Origin: Tannerella sp.
Lineage (GTDB): Bacteria > Bacteroidota > Bacteroidia > Bacteroidales > Tannerellaceae
Direction of reading: 5' to 3'
Assembly (NCBI GenBank): GCA_031290635.1
Contig: JAITNE010000130.1
Location: 1-6,131, forward strand
DNA: 6,131 bases
Of the stretch, positions 1 to 5,377 are shown in pieces (position 1 is the stretch's first letter; each line of letters begins with the position of its first letter). The notes below the pieces were generated by a model. It ran no database searches. It was not told the origin of the DNA and saw only the letters and a program-made list of their open reading frames with translations. The translations under genes were made by a program, and so were the position numbers.

Positions 1-29
1 AGGTTGAAAACGGCGTATTGAACGTACTG

Positions 30-56
30 AATTGAGAATTGAGAATTGAGAATGAG
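30..56. repeat. 7-bp tandem repeat (AATTGAG)n
   Basis: Three exact copies of AATTGAG lie head to tail at 30-36, 37-43 and 44-50. A fourth, shortened copy (AATGAG) follows at 51-56 and runs into the next repeat. This is a simple-sequence tract with slippage potential. No coding frame is supported through it. Confidence 0.85.
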
Positions 57-80
57 ATTGCTTCGTGCCTCGCAATGACG
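54..80 (+). repeat. Dispersed 27-bp direct repeat, copy 1
   Basis: This 27-bp block begins GAGATTGCTTCGT and ends AATGACG. A second copy with the same orientation and length lies at 232-258, differing at one internal base and in a CGC/GCC swap. Copy 1 overlaps the start of the 23-bp tandem at 75. Finding the same block twice in 200 bp of non-coding DNA suggests a dispersed intergenic repeat family in this genome. Confidence 0.7.
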
Positions 81-120
81 GACATGTGCGACTCGCGATG
101 ATGGACATGTGCGATTCGCG
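75..120. repeat. 23-bp tandem repeat, two copies
   Basis: Two adjacent 23-bp units at 75-97 and 98-120 differ only by two C/T changes. Each has the form ATGAyGGACATGTGCGAyTCGCG. A third unit begins at 121 (ATGATGG) and then diverges. The unit contains the palindrome ACATGT. It looks like a short intergenic tandem duplication. Confidence 0.8.
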
Positions 121-140
121 ATGATGGTCGTCCGCAAGGG

Positions 141-161
141 GCGTCCCTACGGGTGGGACGC
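141..161. repeat. Short perfect hairpin GCGTCCC/GGGACGC
   Basis: GCGTCCC at 141-147 is the exact reverse complement of GGGACGC at 155-161, giving a 7-bp GC-rich stem with a 7-nt loop. GGGACGC recurs at 201-207. There is no T-tract after it, so it is a repeat-derived hairpin rather than a standard intrinsic terminator. Confidence 0.6.
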
Positions 162-169
162 GACAGGCT

Positions 170-290
170 GGGAGGTATGAAGCTCCGGCTTCATACACGT
201 GGGACGCTACGACGAGCAATCTAAAAGTTTCGAGATTGCTTCGTTCCTGCCAATGACGAATATGCATAAAGCCGGAGCTTTACGCCTCCC
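170..290. repeat. REPIN-like inverted pair of hairpin arms
   Basis: The arm at 170-195 (plus strand) and the arm at 265-290 (minus strand) match at 21 of 26 positions and share GGGAGG followed by AAGCTCCGGCTT. Each arm is itself a hairpin with a TCCG loop on its own strand: 175-183 pairs with 188-196, and 264-272 pairs with 277-285 (one G.U on the minus-strand transcript). On each arm's strand GGAG stands just 5' of the stem. Two inverted hairpins with a 5' GGAG/GTAG tetranucleotide are the known layout of REP doublets (REPINs) mobilised by RAYT (TnpA-REP) transposases. That family assignment is inference; no RAYT gene is in the window. The spacer holds copy 2 of the 27-bp repeat. Confidence 0.55.
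232..258 (+). repeat. Dispersed 27-bp direct repeat, copy 2
   Basis: Second copy of the block at 54-80, again starting GAGATTGCTTCGT and ending AATGACG, with the same length and orientation. It sits between the two inverted arms of the 170-290 element. Confidence 0.7.
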
Positions 291-307
291 GATACCATAC
301 GTTAATC

Positions 308-342
308 AAAAGACGTCTGAAAATAATTTTCAGGCGTCTTTT
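308..342. terminator. Strong symmetrical intrinsic terminator hairpin
   Basis: Bases 308-323 pair with 327-342 over 16 bp (one G-T at 316/334) around a 3-nt TAA loop. The core is GACGtCTG/CAGgCGTC, with A-runs on the left and T-runs on the right. On the plus strand the stem ends in TTTT and continues ACTTTTCT. On the minus strand it also ends in TTTT. It can therefore stop transcription from the left and could be the end point for the minus-strand operon ending at 690, although it is about 350 nt past the fau stop. Confidence 0.75.
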
Positions 343-390
343 ACTTTTCTGTTAGTTTGTATCAAATGCCAATGCACGACCGTCTTTGAA

Positions 391-406
391 AACGATAGTT
401 ATCGTT
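391..406. promoter_or_regulatory. Dyad AACGATA-GT-TATCGTT, possible binding site
   Basis: AACGATA at 391-397 is the perfect reverse complement of TATCGTT at 400-406, separated by only 2 bp. That gap is too short for a good RNA hairpin and suits a dimeric DNA-binding site better. It shares the CGATA/ATCG core with the array that starts 30-45 bp downstream. The function is unknown. Confidence 0.35.
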
Positions 407-434
407 CACCAAAGCAATCAATAATCGTCTTCAG

Positions 435-568
435 AATCGATAGGAAATCGACCCTTCAATCGATAGGAAATCGATTCATCAATCGATAGGAGATCTTTTT
501 AAAATCGATAAGTAATCGATTTAAAATCGATAGGAGATCTTTTTTTAATCGATAGGAGATCTTTTTAC
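435..568. repeat. Six-copy 22-23 bp direct-repeat array (AATCGAT units)
   Basis: Units begin at 435, 458, 481, 503, 525 and 547 (spacings 23, 23, 22, 22, 22) and end at 568. Every unit begins AATCGATA. Copies 1 and 2 continue GGAAATCGA, copy 4 continues AGTAATCGATT, and copies 3, 5 and 6 continue GGAGATCTTTTT. Copies 2 and 4 are therefore internally palindromic (AATCGAT/ATCGATT), while 3, 5 and 6 carry AGATCT and a T-run. A degenerate unit may precede at 416-434. There are no unique spacers, so it is not CRISPR. The period of about two helical turns would put every AATCGAT box on the same DNA face, as in arrays of protein-binding sites or iterons. No replication gene lies nearby. Confidence 0.85.
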
Positions 569-689
569 TTTGCCTTTTCAGACCTCCAAGTGGCACGCCT
601 CTCGGACAACAACTGCAAACAATTTGTTTCGCACAAAATAACGCCTCAGAAAAAAAATTGCTTGTTTGTTTGGCGTCGTATTGACGAAA

Positions 690-1229
690 TCAGGAGATTG
701 CGTCGCTTATTACTTTAGTCATTTTAATGTCATGCGGTTCGTTTGGTAGGCGGTCGATAAACTGAAAGCCGAAACATAACCCGATAACAGGTTTGTTTAT
801 TGAAGCTAAATATCTGTCATAAAAGCCTTTGCCGCGTCCAAGACGATTCCCTTCGCGGTCGAAAGCTACTCCCGGAACAACAAAGAGGTCAATGTCGGCA
901 GGCGCAACATACTTTGTATCAAACGGCTCGGCTATACCGAAAGCGCCCTTTACCATACGGCTACGACCGGAATAAAGATGGAAAGAAATGTCGTCGCCAC
1001 TGACTATCGGCAGGACGATGCGTTTGCGGGTATACCATTCTTCTATTAAGCTGAGGGTTCGCACCTCGTCCGGCAACGACGAATAGAGCGCAATACAGCG
1101 GGCAGAGACGAACTCAGGCGTCTGCACAAGCCTGCTACATATCCGAGCAGACAATAACCCGGCGCTCTCGTCGGTGAGCGACCGCTTCAATATTGCAATC
1201 TCACGCCTTATAACTTGCTTGTCGCACAT
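690..1229 (-). CDS. fau: 5-formyltetrahydrofolate cyclo-ligase (MTHFS)
   Basis: A cytoplasmic enzyme of 179 aa that converts 5-formyl-THF to 5,10-methenyl-THF with ATP, returning stored folate to the one-carbon pool. The family signature is clear. Residues 49-58 (YSSLPDEVRT) match the substrate-binding segment. Residues 119-141 (PGVAFDREGNRLGRGKGFYDRYL region) are the glycine-rich ATP/phosphate motif ending in YDRYL. The C-terminal PNEPHDIKM (162-170) matches the conserved PxEPHD block. The length is normal for the bacterial family. I chose the ATG at 1229, 7 nt after the ctpA stop. The frame stays open upstream to 1376, but that extension lies wholly inside ctpA and has no family similarity. 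It is the last gene of the comEB-ctpA-fau operon. The E. coli homologue is fau (ygfA). Confidence 0.93.
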   Translation of the reverse strand: MCDKQVIRREIAILKRSLTDESAGLLSARICSRLVQTPEFVSARCIALYSSLPDEVRTLSLIEEWYTRKRIVLPIVSGDDISFHLYSGRSRMVKGAFGIAEPFDTKYVAPADIDLFVVPGVAFDREGNRLGRGKGFYDRYLASINKPVIGLCFGFQFIDRLPNEPHDIKMTKVISDAIS

Positions 1230-1236
1230 CGCACAA

Positions 1237-2955
1237 TCACATCGCGAATTTCTTTTGATAGATAAACTCTGCGGATTCGTCCCTGAAAAGATGAGCCGAT
1301 GCGCTTGCTTTAGTCGCGTTTTCGTGCTCACTCTTGTATTTGCTGAAAACTTCCGGCTTCCAGATGTCTTTTTCAATCACTTCGATAGCTTTCTTCAATG
1401 TTCCGTCATTCTTCATAATGACCGGATAGAAGCCTTCGTAATCGAAGAAATTGCGAATGATATAGGCATGTAACTGATTTTCTATTAAATCTTTGGATAT
1501 ATCCATCAACTTGGGTCTTTTCTTTACGCCATACTCTACGGCATAATCGGCAAGCTCGTAAGCCAGCGGCTGCTGTTTGAGATATTCGTAGAGCGCCTTG
1601 TAATCGCTGAACTTATCAAGTAAGTCATGGTTTTTATCCGAATAAACAAGCGCAAACTTATACAACACGCCGGTATTGAAAAGACTTGATGCGTAGGATG
1701 TTGTGCCGACAGTATCAAGTGGTATGAAGATATCGGGCATGATACCGCCGCCGCCATAGACGATACGTCCGCCGGAAGTCTTGTATTCAAGCGAATCAAC
1801 CATCTTGATGCTGTCTGCCGAATAGAACTCGCCGTGCACGGAACGATTATAAATATCATAATTGTATTCTTCAGACTTGCCTAACTCGTATTTTTTTTGA
1901 ATGCAGCGTCCCGAAGGCGTATAATAGCGGGCGATAGTGAGCATCAGTTCCGAACGGTCGCTGAAGTCGAGCTTAGTCTGTACAAGCCCTTTGGCAAACG
2001 ATCGACGGCCTATAATCAACCCCCTGTCGTTATCTTGAATAGCGCCGGCGAAAATCTCGCTTGCCGAACCTGACAACTCGTTAATAAGAACCACCAGCGG
2101 CGCATCCTGACACGAGCCTTTGCCGTTTGAGCGCGTATCATTGCGCGGATAGGTGCGCCCTTGAGTATAGACAATCATTTGACCTTTAGCCAGAAATTCA
2201 TTTATCATATAGATAGCCGATTCCATATAGCCGCCGGGGTTGTCGCGCAGATCAACGATAAATCCTCTGACTTTCTCCTGTTTAAGTTTGGCGATAGCCG
2301 TCAAAAACTCGCTATAGGTTGAGCGTGCAAACTTTGTTACCTTTATATAGCCTATATCATCGCTAACTTTGTAGGATACATCAACCGAATAGTTAGGTAT
2401 ATCGCCTCGTGTCAGATCGAAATAAGCCAGCTCTTCGGAGTTGCCGCGTTGTATGCCGAGCTTCACTTTCGTATCTTTTTGTCCGCGTAACATACGCATT
2501 ATCTTTGTTGTACCCAGACTTTTGCCGGCAACTACCGAATCATCAACCGTAATGATACGGTCGAAAGGCATCAAGCCCGCTTTTTCGGATGGACCTCCCG
2601 AAATGACGCTGATTACGATAATAGTATCGGTAGGCATGTTGAACTGAATACCTATCCCGCTGAACGAACTTTCAAGGTCTTCGTTAGCCGCTTCGACGTC
2701 AACCGCCGGAATATATGATGAATGTGGGTCAAGCTCGCTTACCATCTTGATAACGGCGCTTTCGGTAAGACGCTCCACATCAACGGTATCAACATAATTC
2801 TGTCCGATAATTTCGAGAGCCTCGTTGACCTTGTTTTGCCCCGCCTTAATAGCCTGCGGCCTGAGCACGCGATAATACCTGCCCGCATTGAAGCCCAGCA
2901 GCAGGCTTACAACTATCAGCAGCAGGGTCCATATAAAATGTCCTTTTTTATTCAT
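1237..2955 (-). CDS. ctpA: C-terminal processing peptidase, PDZ-S41 family (CtpA-like)
   Basis: A serine protease of 572 aa, anchored in the inner membrane and facing the periplasm, of the CtpA/Prc/Tsp type that degrades or trims envelope proteins from their C-termini. Residues 8-22 form one hydrophobic N-terminal segment that serves as an uncleaved anchor or signal. A PDZ domain follows at about 97-183, from FSGIGIQF through the GPSEKAGL loop. The S41 catalytic domain spans about 200-415. The nucleophile is Ser297 in NELSGSASEIFAGA, and the general base is Lys322 in SFAKGLVQ; the 25-residue gap equals that in E. coli Prc. A tail of about 150 residues (420-572) is of unknown role. I chose the ATG at 2955, which overlaps the comEB stop by 8 nt, over an in-frame TTG at 2970 deeper in comEB. 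Substrates cannot be read from sequence. Confidence 0.93.
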   Translation of the reverse strand: MNKKGHFIWTLLLIVVSLLLGFNAGRYYRVLRPQAIKAGQNKVNEALEIIGQNYVDTVDVERLTESAVIKMVSELDPHSSYIPAVDVEAANEDLESSFSGIGIQFNMPTDTIIVISVISGGPSEKAGLMPFDRIITVDDSVVAGKSLGTTKIMRMLRGQKDTKVKLGIQRGNSEELAYFDLTRGDIPNYSVDVSYKVSDDIGYIKVTKFARSTYSEFLTAIAKLKQEKVRGFIVDLRDNPGGYMESAIYMINEFLAKGQMIVYTQGRTYPRNDTRSNGKGSCQDAPLVVLINELSGSASEIFAGAIQDNDRGLIIGRRSFAKGLVQTKLDFSDRSELMLTIARYYTPSGRCIQKKYELGKSEEYNYDIYNRSVHGEFYSADSIKMVDSLEYKTSGGRIVYGGGGIMPDIFIPLDTVGTTSYASSLFNTGVLYKFALVYSDKNHDLLDKFSDYKALYEYLKQQPLAYELADYAVEYGVKKRPKLMDISKDLIENQLHAYIIRNFFDYEGFYPVIMKNDGTLKKAIEVIEKDIWKPEVFSKYKSEHENATKASASAHLFRDESAEFIYQKKFAM

Positions 2956-3403
2956 TTTGTTTATTATCAATTTGTTGTATATCTATAAATTCAATTTCAA
3001 TTCCGGCTCGTTCGAGAAGACGCAAGCCTTCTTCGGTACGATATTTTTCGGAGAAGACGATACGCTTGATGCCTGCCTGAATGATGAGTTTGGCGCACTC
3101 AATACAAGGCGAAGAAGTAACGTATATCGTAGCTCCTCGACTGTTATTGTTCGACGCCGCAACCTTGGTGATTGCATTAGCCTCGGCATGAAGAACGTAT
3201 GGCTTGGTAAGATCGTTTTCGTCCTCGCAAACATTCTCAAATCCCGCAGGCGTACCGTTGTAACCATCCGAAATTATCATCTGGTCTTTGACAATCAGTG
3301 TACCTACTTGCCTGCGCTTGCAATACGAACTCTCCGCCCATATCTTCGCCATCCTCAAATATCGCCTGTCAATATCCTGTTGTTTATTACTTTTTTCAGT
3401 CAT
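2948..3403 (-). CDS. comEB: dCMP deaminase (ComEB-like, zinc-dependent)
   Basis: A cytoplasmic zinc enzyme of 151 aa that deaminates dCMP to dUMP, the substrate of thymidylate synthase. The zinc-site motifs are intact: His72-Ala73-Glu74 in LHAEANAI supplies one ligand and the proton-shuttling glutamate, and Cys100/Cys103 in SSPCIECAK supply the others. The N-terminal C-x-x-R-Q-V-G-T segment (28-35) and GYNGTP (47-52) are typical of the deoxycytidylate deaminase family. The C-terminal part, with an IVFSEKYR strand and LLERAGIEIEFI, is also typical. The symbol follows B. subtilis comEB; a role in competence is not implied. It is the first gene of the minus-strand operon. The promoter box at 3447-3454 predicts a 5' leader of roughly 35-40 nt. 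Its last codons contain the ctpA start, so translation of the two is probably coupled. Confidence 0.93.
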   Translation of the reverse strand: MTEKSNKQQDIDRRYLRMAKIWAESSYCKRRQVGTLIVKDQMIISDGYNGTPAGFENVCEDENDLTKPYVLHAEANAITKVAASNNNSRGATIYVTSSPCIECAKLIIQAGIKRIVFSEKYRTEEGLRLLERAGIEIEFIDIQQIDNKQNE

Positions 3404-3446
3404 AAAATGGAACAGTTTTATCTCCGAATTACAAAAAAATCAACCG

Positions 3447-3454
3447 CAAAGGTA
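3447..3454 (-). promoter_or_regulatory. Bacteroides-type -7 box for the comEB-ctpA-fau operon
   Basis: Read on the minus strand the sequence is TACCTTTG, an exact match to the TAnnTTTG -7 box used by the Bacteroidota primary sigma factor. It is preceded by a T-run and lies 44 nt from the comEB ATG. I see no TTTG about 20 nt further upstream, so the -33 element is weak or absent. Confidence 0.6.
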
Positions 3455-3461
3455 CAAAAAA

Positions 3462-3493
3462 TTTGGATAAGTAATTTTAATTATGTACGTTTG
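3462..3493 (+). promoter_or_regulatory. Bacteroides-type promoter (-33 TTTG / -7 TACGTTTG) for the C1 peptidase operon
   Basis: TTTG at 3462-3465 is followed, after 20 nt, by TACGTTTG at 3486-3493. This matches the published Bacteroides consensus TTTG-N19-21-TAnnTTTG. The start of transcription would fall near 3500, giving an A/T-rich leader of about 30 nt before the ATG at 3530. A second TAnnTTTG match (TAATTTTG, 3497-3504) lies just downstream but has no correctly spaced TTTG. The promoter overlaps the region the oppositely oriented comEB polymerase would occupy. Confidence 0.65.
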
Positions 3494-3529
3494 CACTAAT
3501 TTTGCAAACAAATTTTTAATTAAAAGAAT

Positions 3530-4720
3530 ATGAAGAAAGTATTTATCACAGGGCTGACGCTTATATGCGCGCTCTTTACAACAAATGCGCAGGACAGCGA
3601 CAAAGAGGGTTTTCAGTTTACCACAGTCAAGGAACTAAAGGTAACGCAGGTCAAGAACCAGAGCAGTTCGGGGACGTGCTGGGCGTTTTCGGGCGTAGGC
3701 TTTATTGAGGCTGAGCTGCTACGTATCGGCAAGGGCGAATACGACTTGTCGGATATGTATGTCGTCAACAAATCATATATCGACAAGGGCGATAAATTTG
3801 TGCGGCTTCATGGTAAGCTCAACTATGCTCAAGGCGGCTCGTTTCACGATGTGCTCTACGTTTTTCAGCACTACGGAGCGCTACCGGCAGAGTTATATCG
3901 CGGGCTTAACTACGGCGATACCATCCATGTTCACGGCGAATTGGAGAAAACGTCTGTCGGCTTCCTCAGAGCAATCGTCGAGAGGCCTAACGGCAAGCTG
4001 ACGCCCGTCTGGAAGAAGGCTTTTAAGGGTATTATCGAGACTTATCTCGGCGAGATTCCCGAAAAATTCACTTACAGGGGCAAGGAATATACACCTGAAA
4101 GTTTTGGCAAATCGTTGGGACTCAATTTTGAGGATTACGTCTCGCTGACCTCTTTTAATCACGAGCCTTTCTACAGTCGGTATGCGCTTGAGATAGAGGA
4201 CAATTGGCGCTGGGGACTGTCGTATAATCTGCCGCTCGACGAGTTGATGCAAGTCTTCTCTTATTCCGTTAATAACGGTTACCCGGTTGCATGGGCAGCG
4301 GATGTAAGCGAGCAGGGATTCACCCGCGACGGCATAGCTGTAGCGCCTGATGTTGAGTATTTTAAAACTAACGGATCAGACCAGGAGCATTGGGTCGGAC
4401 TTAACCGCATGGAGCGCGACGGCAAGATTCGCGAACTGTCAACGAAACCGAGCAAGGAGATAGACGTAACGCAGGAAATGCGGCAAATAGCTTATGACAA
4501 CTATCAGACAACCGACGACCACGGGATGTTGATATATGGTACGGCCAAAGACCAGACCGGCAAGACCTACTATATAGTAAAGAACTCATGGGGTACGGAA
4601 AGCAAATACAAAGGCGTCTGGTACGCTTCCGAAGCATTTATCGCCTACAAAACCATAAACATTGTCGTTCATAAGGATGCTGTGCCAAAGGCGATACGGA
4701 GCAAACTCGGCATAAAATAA
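3530..4720 (+). CDS. Secreted C1B cysteine peptidase (bleomycin hydrolase / aminopeptidase C-like)
   Basis: A papain-fold cysteine peptidase of 396 aa, probably an aminopeptidase. A signal peptide is clear: MKK, a hydrophobic core at 5-17, and likely cleavage near Asn19-Ala20-Gln21. The product should act in the periplasm or beyond, unlike cytoplasmic PepC and eukaryotic bleomycin hydrolase. The catalytic set is complete: oxyanion Gln44 and nucleophile Cys50 in NQSSSGTCWAFS, His331 in TDDHGMLIYG, and Asn352 in VKNSWG. Segments such as LPLDELM followed by NNGYPVAWAADVSEQGF resemble the C1B subfamily. Cys50 lies only about 30 residues after the signal, so there is no inhibitory propeptide. It is shorter than typical bleomycin hydrolases (about 450-480 aa). 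The ATG at 3530 follows a good promoter. It is the first gene of a four-gene operon, and the next ORF begins 8 nt on. PepC-like, but no symbol is assigned. Confidence 0.88.
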   Translation: MKKVFITGLTLICALFTTNAQDSDKEGFQFTTVKELKVTQVKNQSSSGTCWAFSGVGFIEAELLRIGKGEYDLSDMYVVNKSYIDKGDKFVRLHGKLNYAQGGSFHDVLYVFQHYGALPAELYRGLNYGDTIHVHGELEKTSVGFLRAIVERPNGKLTPVWKKAFKGIIETYLGEIPEKFTYRGKEYTPESFGKSLGLNFEDYVSLTSFNHEPFYSRYALEIEDNWRWGLSYNLPLDELMQVFSYSVNNGYPVAWAADVSEQGFTRDGIAVAPDVEYFKTNGSDQEHWVGLNRMERDGKIRELSTKPSKEIDVTQEMRQIAYDNYQTTDDHGMLIYGTAKDQTGKTYYIVKNSWGTESKYKGVWYASEAFIAYKTINIVVHKDAVPKAIRSKLGIK

Positions 4721-4728
4721 GAGAGTAT

Positions 4729-5160
4729 ATGGAATCATTACTTGATCAAAAGAACGTAGTGCATCGCAAGGGGCACGTCTGGCACAAAATAAGGAACATA
4801 TTAATCCTTCTTCTCGTGCTGGGTCTCGGCGGCGGCGGCTATGTACGCTACTATCATCCCATTGAGAGCGGCATCAAGTCGGGCAGGCTTAACTCCGTAG
4901 TTTACAAGGGACTGATATTCAAGACTTACGAAGGCAGTCTCATAGAGGACGACGTCAAATCTTCAGACAATGAATTTGTTTTTTCAATCTCCGAGAAAGA
5001 TATAGCCGAGACGTTGATGCACGCGAGCGGCAAGATGGTCAAGTTGCATTACATCGGGTATTACGCCACTGTGCCGTGGCGTGGGTACTCGAAGTATATA
5101 ATCAACAAGATAGAAAGCATTTCGGATGACAATGAAGACAGCGAGAGCATGAATTTATAA
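4729..5160 (+). CDS. Single-pass membrane protein of unknown function, 143 aa
   Basis: I cannot assign a function. Residues 1-22 are basic and polar. One transmembrane helix spans about 23-38 (ILILLLVLGLGGGGYV), and the remaining ~100 residues form a small domain, probably periplasmic. Recognisable segments are SGxKSGRLNxVxYKGLIFKTYEG (about 47-69), NEFVFSI (81-87) and VPWRGYSKYIINKI (115-128). This pattern recalls a short Bacteroidota membrane-protein family that, from memory, is sometimes labelled 6-phosphogluconate dehydrogenase in databases. The protein has no Rossmann fold and is far too short for that enzyme, so such a label should not be copied. The C-terminus is acidic (DDNEDSES). The start is 8 nt after the peptidase stop, and the next gene follows 13 nt on, so it is co-transcribed. 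Confidence 0.85.
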   Translation: MESLLDQKNVVHRKGHVWHKIRNILILLLVLGLGGGGYVRYYHPIESGIKSGRLNSVVYKGLIFKTYEGSLIEDDVKSSDNEFVFSISEKDIAETLMHASGKMVKLHYIGYYATVPWRGYSKYIINKIESISDDNEDSESMNL

Positions 5161-5173
5161 TCCTTTGCAAGTG

Positions 5174-5377
5174 ATGAAGAAGATAAATATTATGACGATA
5201 GCGTTGCTGGCTTATCTGCTTGTAATGGCGGTAATGTTTTGGCCTGGGCGCAATCCGGGACGCACCTATCGGGAATATTTTGTAGTGATAGGCGTTACTC
5301 TTGTAGTTATCATGCTTTTGCGTTATCTGCGCATACGGCTGTTGAAGATAAAAAAAGGTAGAGAAAACGATAAATGA
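5174..5377 (+). CDS. Small two-TM membrane protein, 67 aa
   Basis: No function can be assigned. Two hydrophobic helices are visible: about residues 4-23 (INIMTIALLAYLLVMAVMFW) and 36-50 (FVVIGVTLVVIMLLR). They are joined by a short polar loop with PGRNPGRTYREY. The C-terminal tail is strongly basic (LRIRLLKIKKGRENDK) and is expected to lie on the cytoplasmic side. I chose the ATG at 5174; in-frame TTG (5165) and GTG (5171) lie just upstream, but ATG followed by Lys-Lys is the more natural start. Its TGA overlaps the start of the next gene (ATGA), so translational coupling to the ApbE-like gene is likely. Small proteins of this pattern next to signal-less ApbE genes are, as far as I recall, seen in other Bacteroidales. 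Confidence 0.8.
   Translation: MKKINIMTIALLAYLLVMAVMFWPGRNPGRTYREYFVVIGVTLVVIMLLRYLRIRLLKIKKGRENDK

Larger units (their letters stand above)
1..689. other. Gene-free, repeat-rich intergenic region
   Basis: No reading frame here looks like a protein. The frames open over this stretch run through the repeats listed separately and resemble no family. The first bases could be the tail of a gene entering from the left: frame 1 stops at 19-21 and frame 3 at 33-35, but too few residues remain to identify anything. From left to right the stretch holds a 7-bp tandem, a dispersed 27-bp repeat, a 23-bp tandem, a short hairpin, an inverted pair of hairpin arms, a terminator-like hairpin, a dyad and a 22-bp array. 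I see nothing definite between 569 and 689, which is the immediate 3' flank of fau: there is a run of eight A at about 650 and a weak AAACAA/TTGTTT symmetry at 617-629. Confidence 0.75.

Noticed and set aside
199..489. Open frame of 96 codons on the plus strand starting with GTG
   Set aside because: It runs through the inverted element, the terminator hairpin and the first copies of the 22-bp array, has no recognisable domain, and its composition comes from the repeats.
435..568. CRISPR array
   Set aside because: Units are directly adjacent, 22-23 bp, with no unique spacers, and no cas genes are present.
435..568. Plasmid-type iteron origin
   Set aside because: The period fits iterons, but no replication initiator gene or DnaA box is seen and the neighbours are chromosomal housekeeping genes. 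Kept only as one hypothesis in the findings.
617..690. Intrinsic terminator directly after fau
   Set aside because: The CGTC/GACG stem near 674-686 and the AAACAA/TTGTTT symmetry near 617-629 are too short and are not correctly followed by T-runs on the minus strand; the hairpin at 308-342 is far stronger.
1230..1376. Longer N-terminus for the folate cyclo-ligase (start at 1376)
   Set aside because: The extra 49 codons lie entirely within ctpA and do not resemble the family; the ATG at 1229 sits 7 nt after the ctpA stop and gives the normal length.
2956..2970. TTG start for ctpA at 2970
   Set aside because: It adds only five residues and lies deeper inside comEB; the ATG at 2955 gives a normal MNKK-type signal-anchor N-terminus.
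2888..3499. 203-codon frame on the plus strand opposite comEB
   Set aside because: It is antisense to a gene with intact zinc-site motifs, has no domain of its own and runs through the promoter region.
3497..3504. Second -7 box (TAATTTTG) for the C1 peptidase
   Set aside because: The motif matches, but no TTTG lies 19-21 nt upstream, whereas TACGTTTG at 3486-3493 has one at exactly 20 nt.
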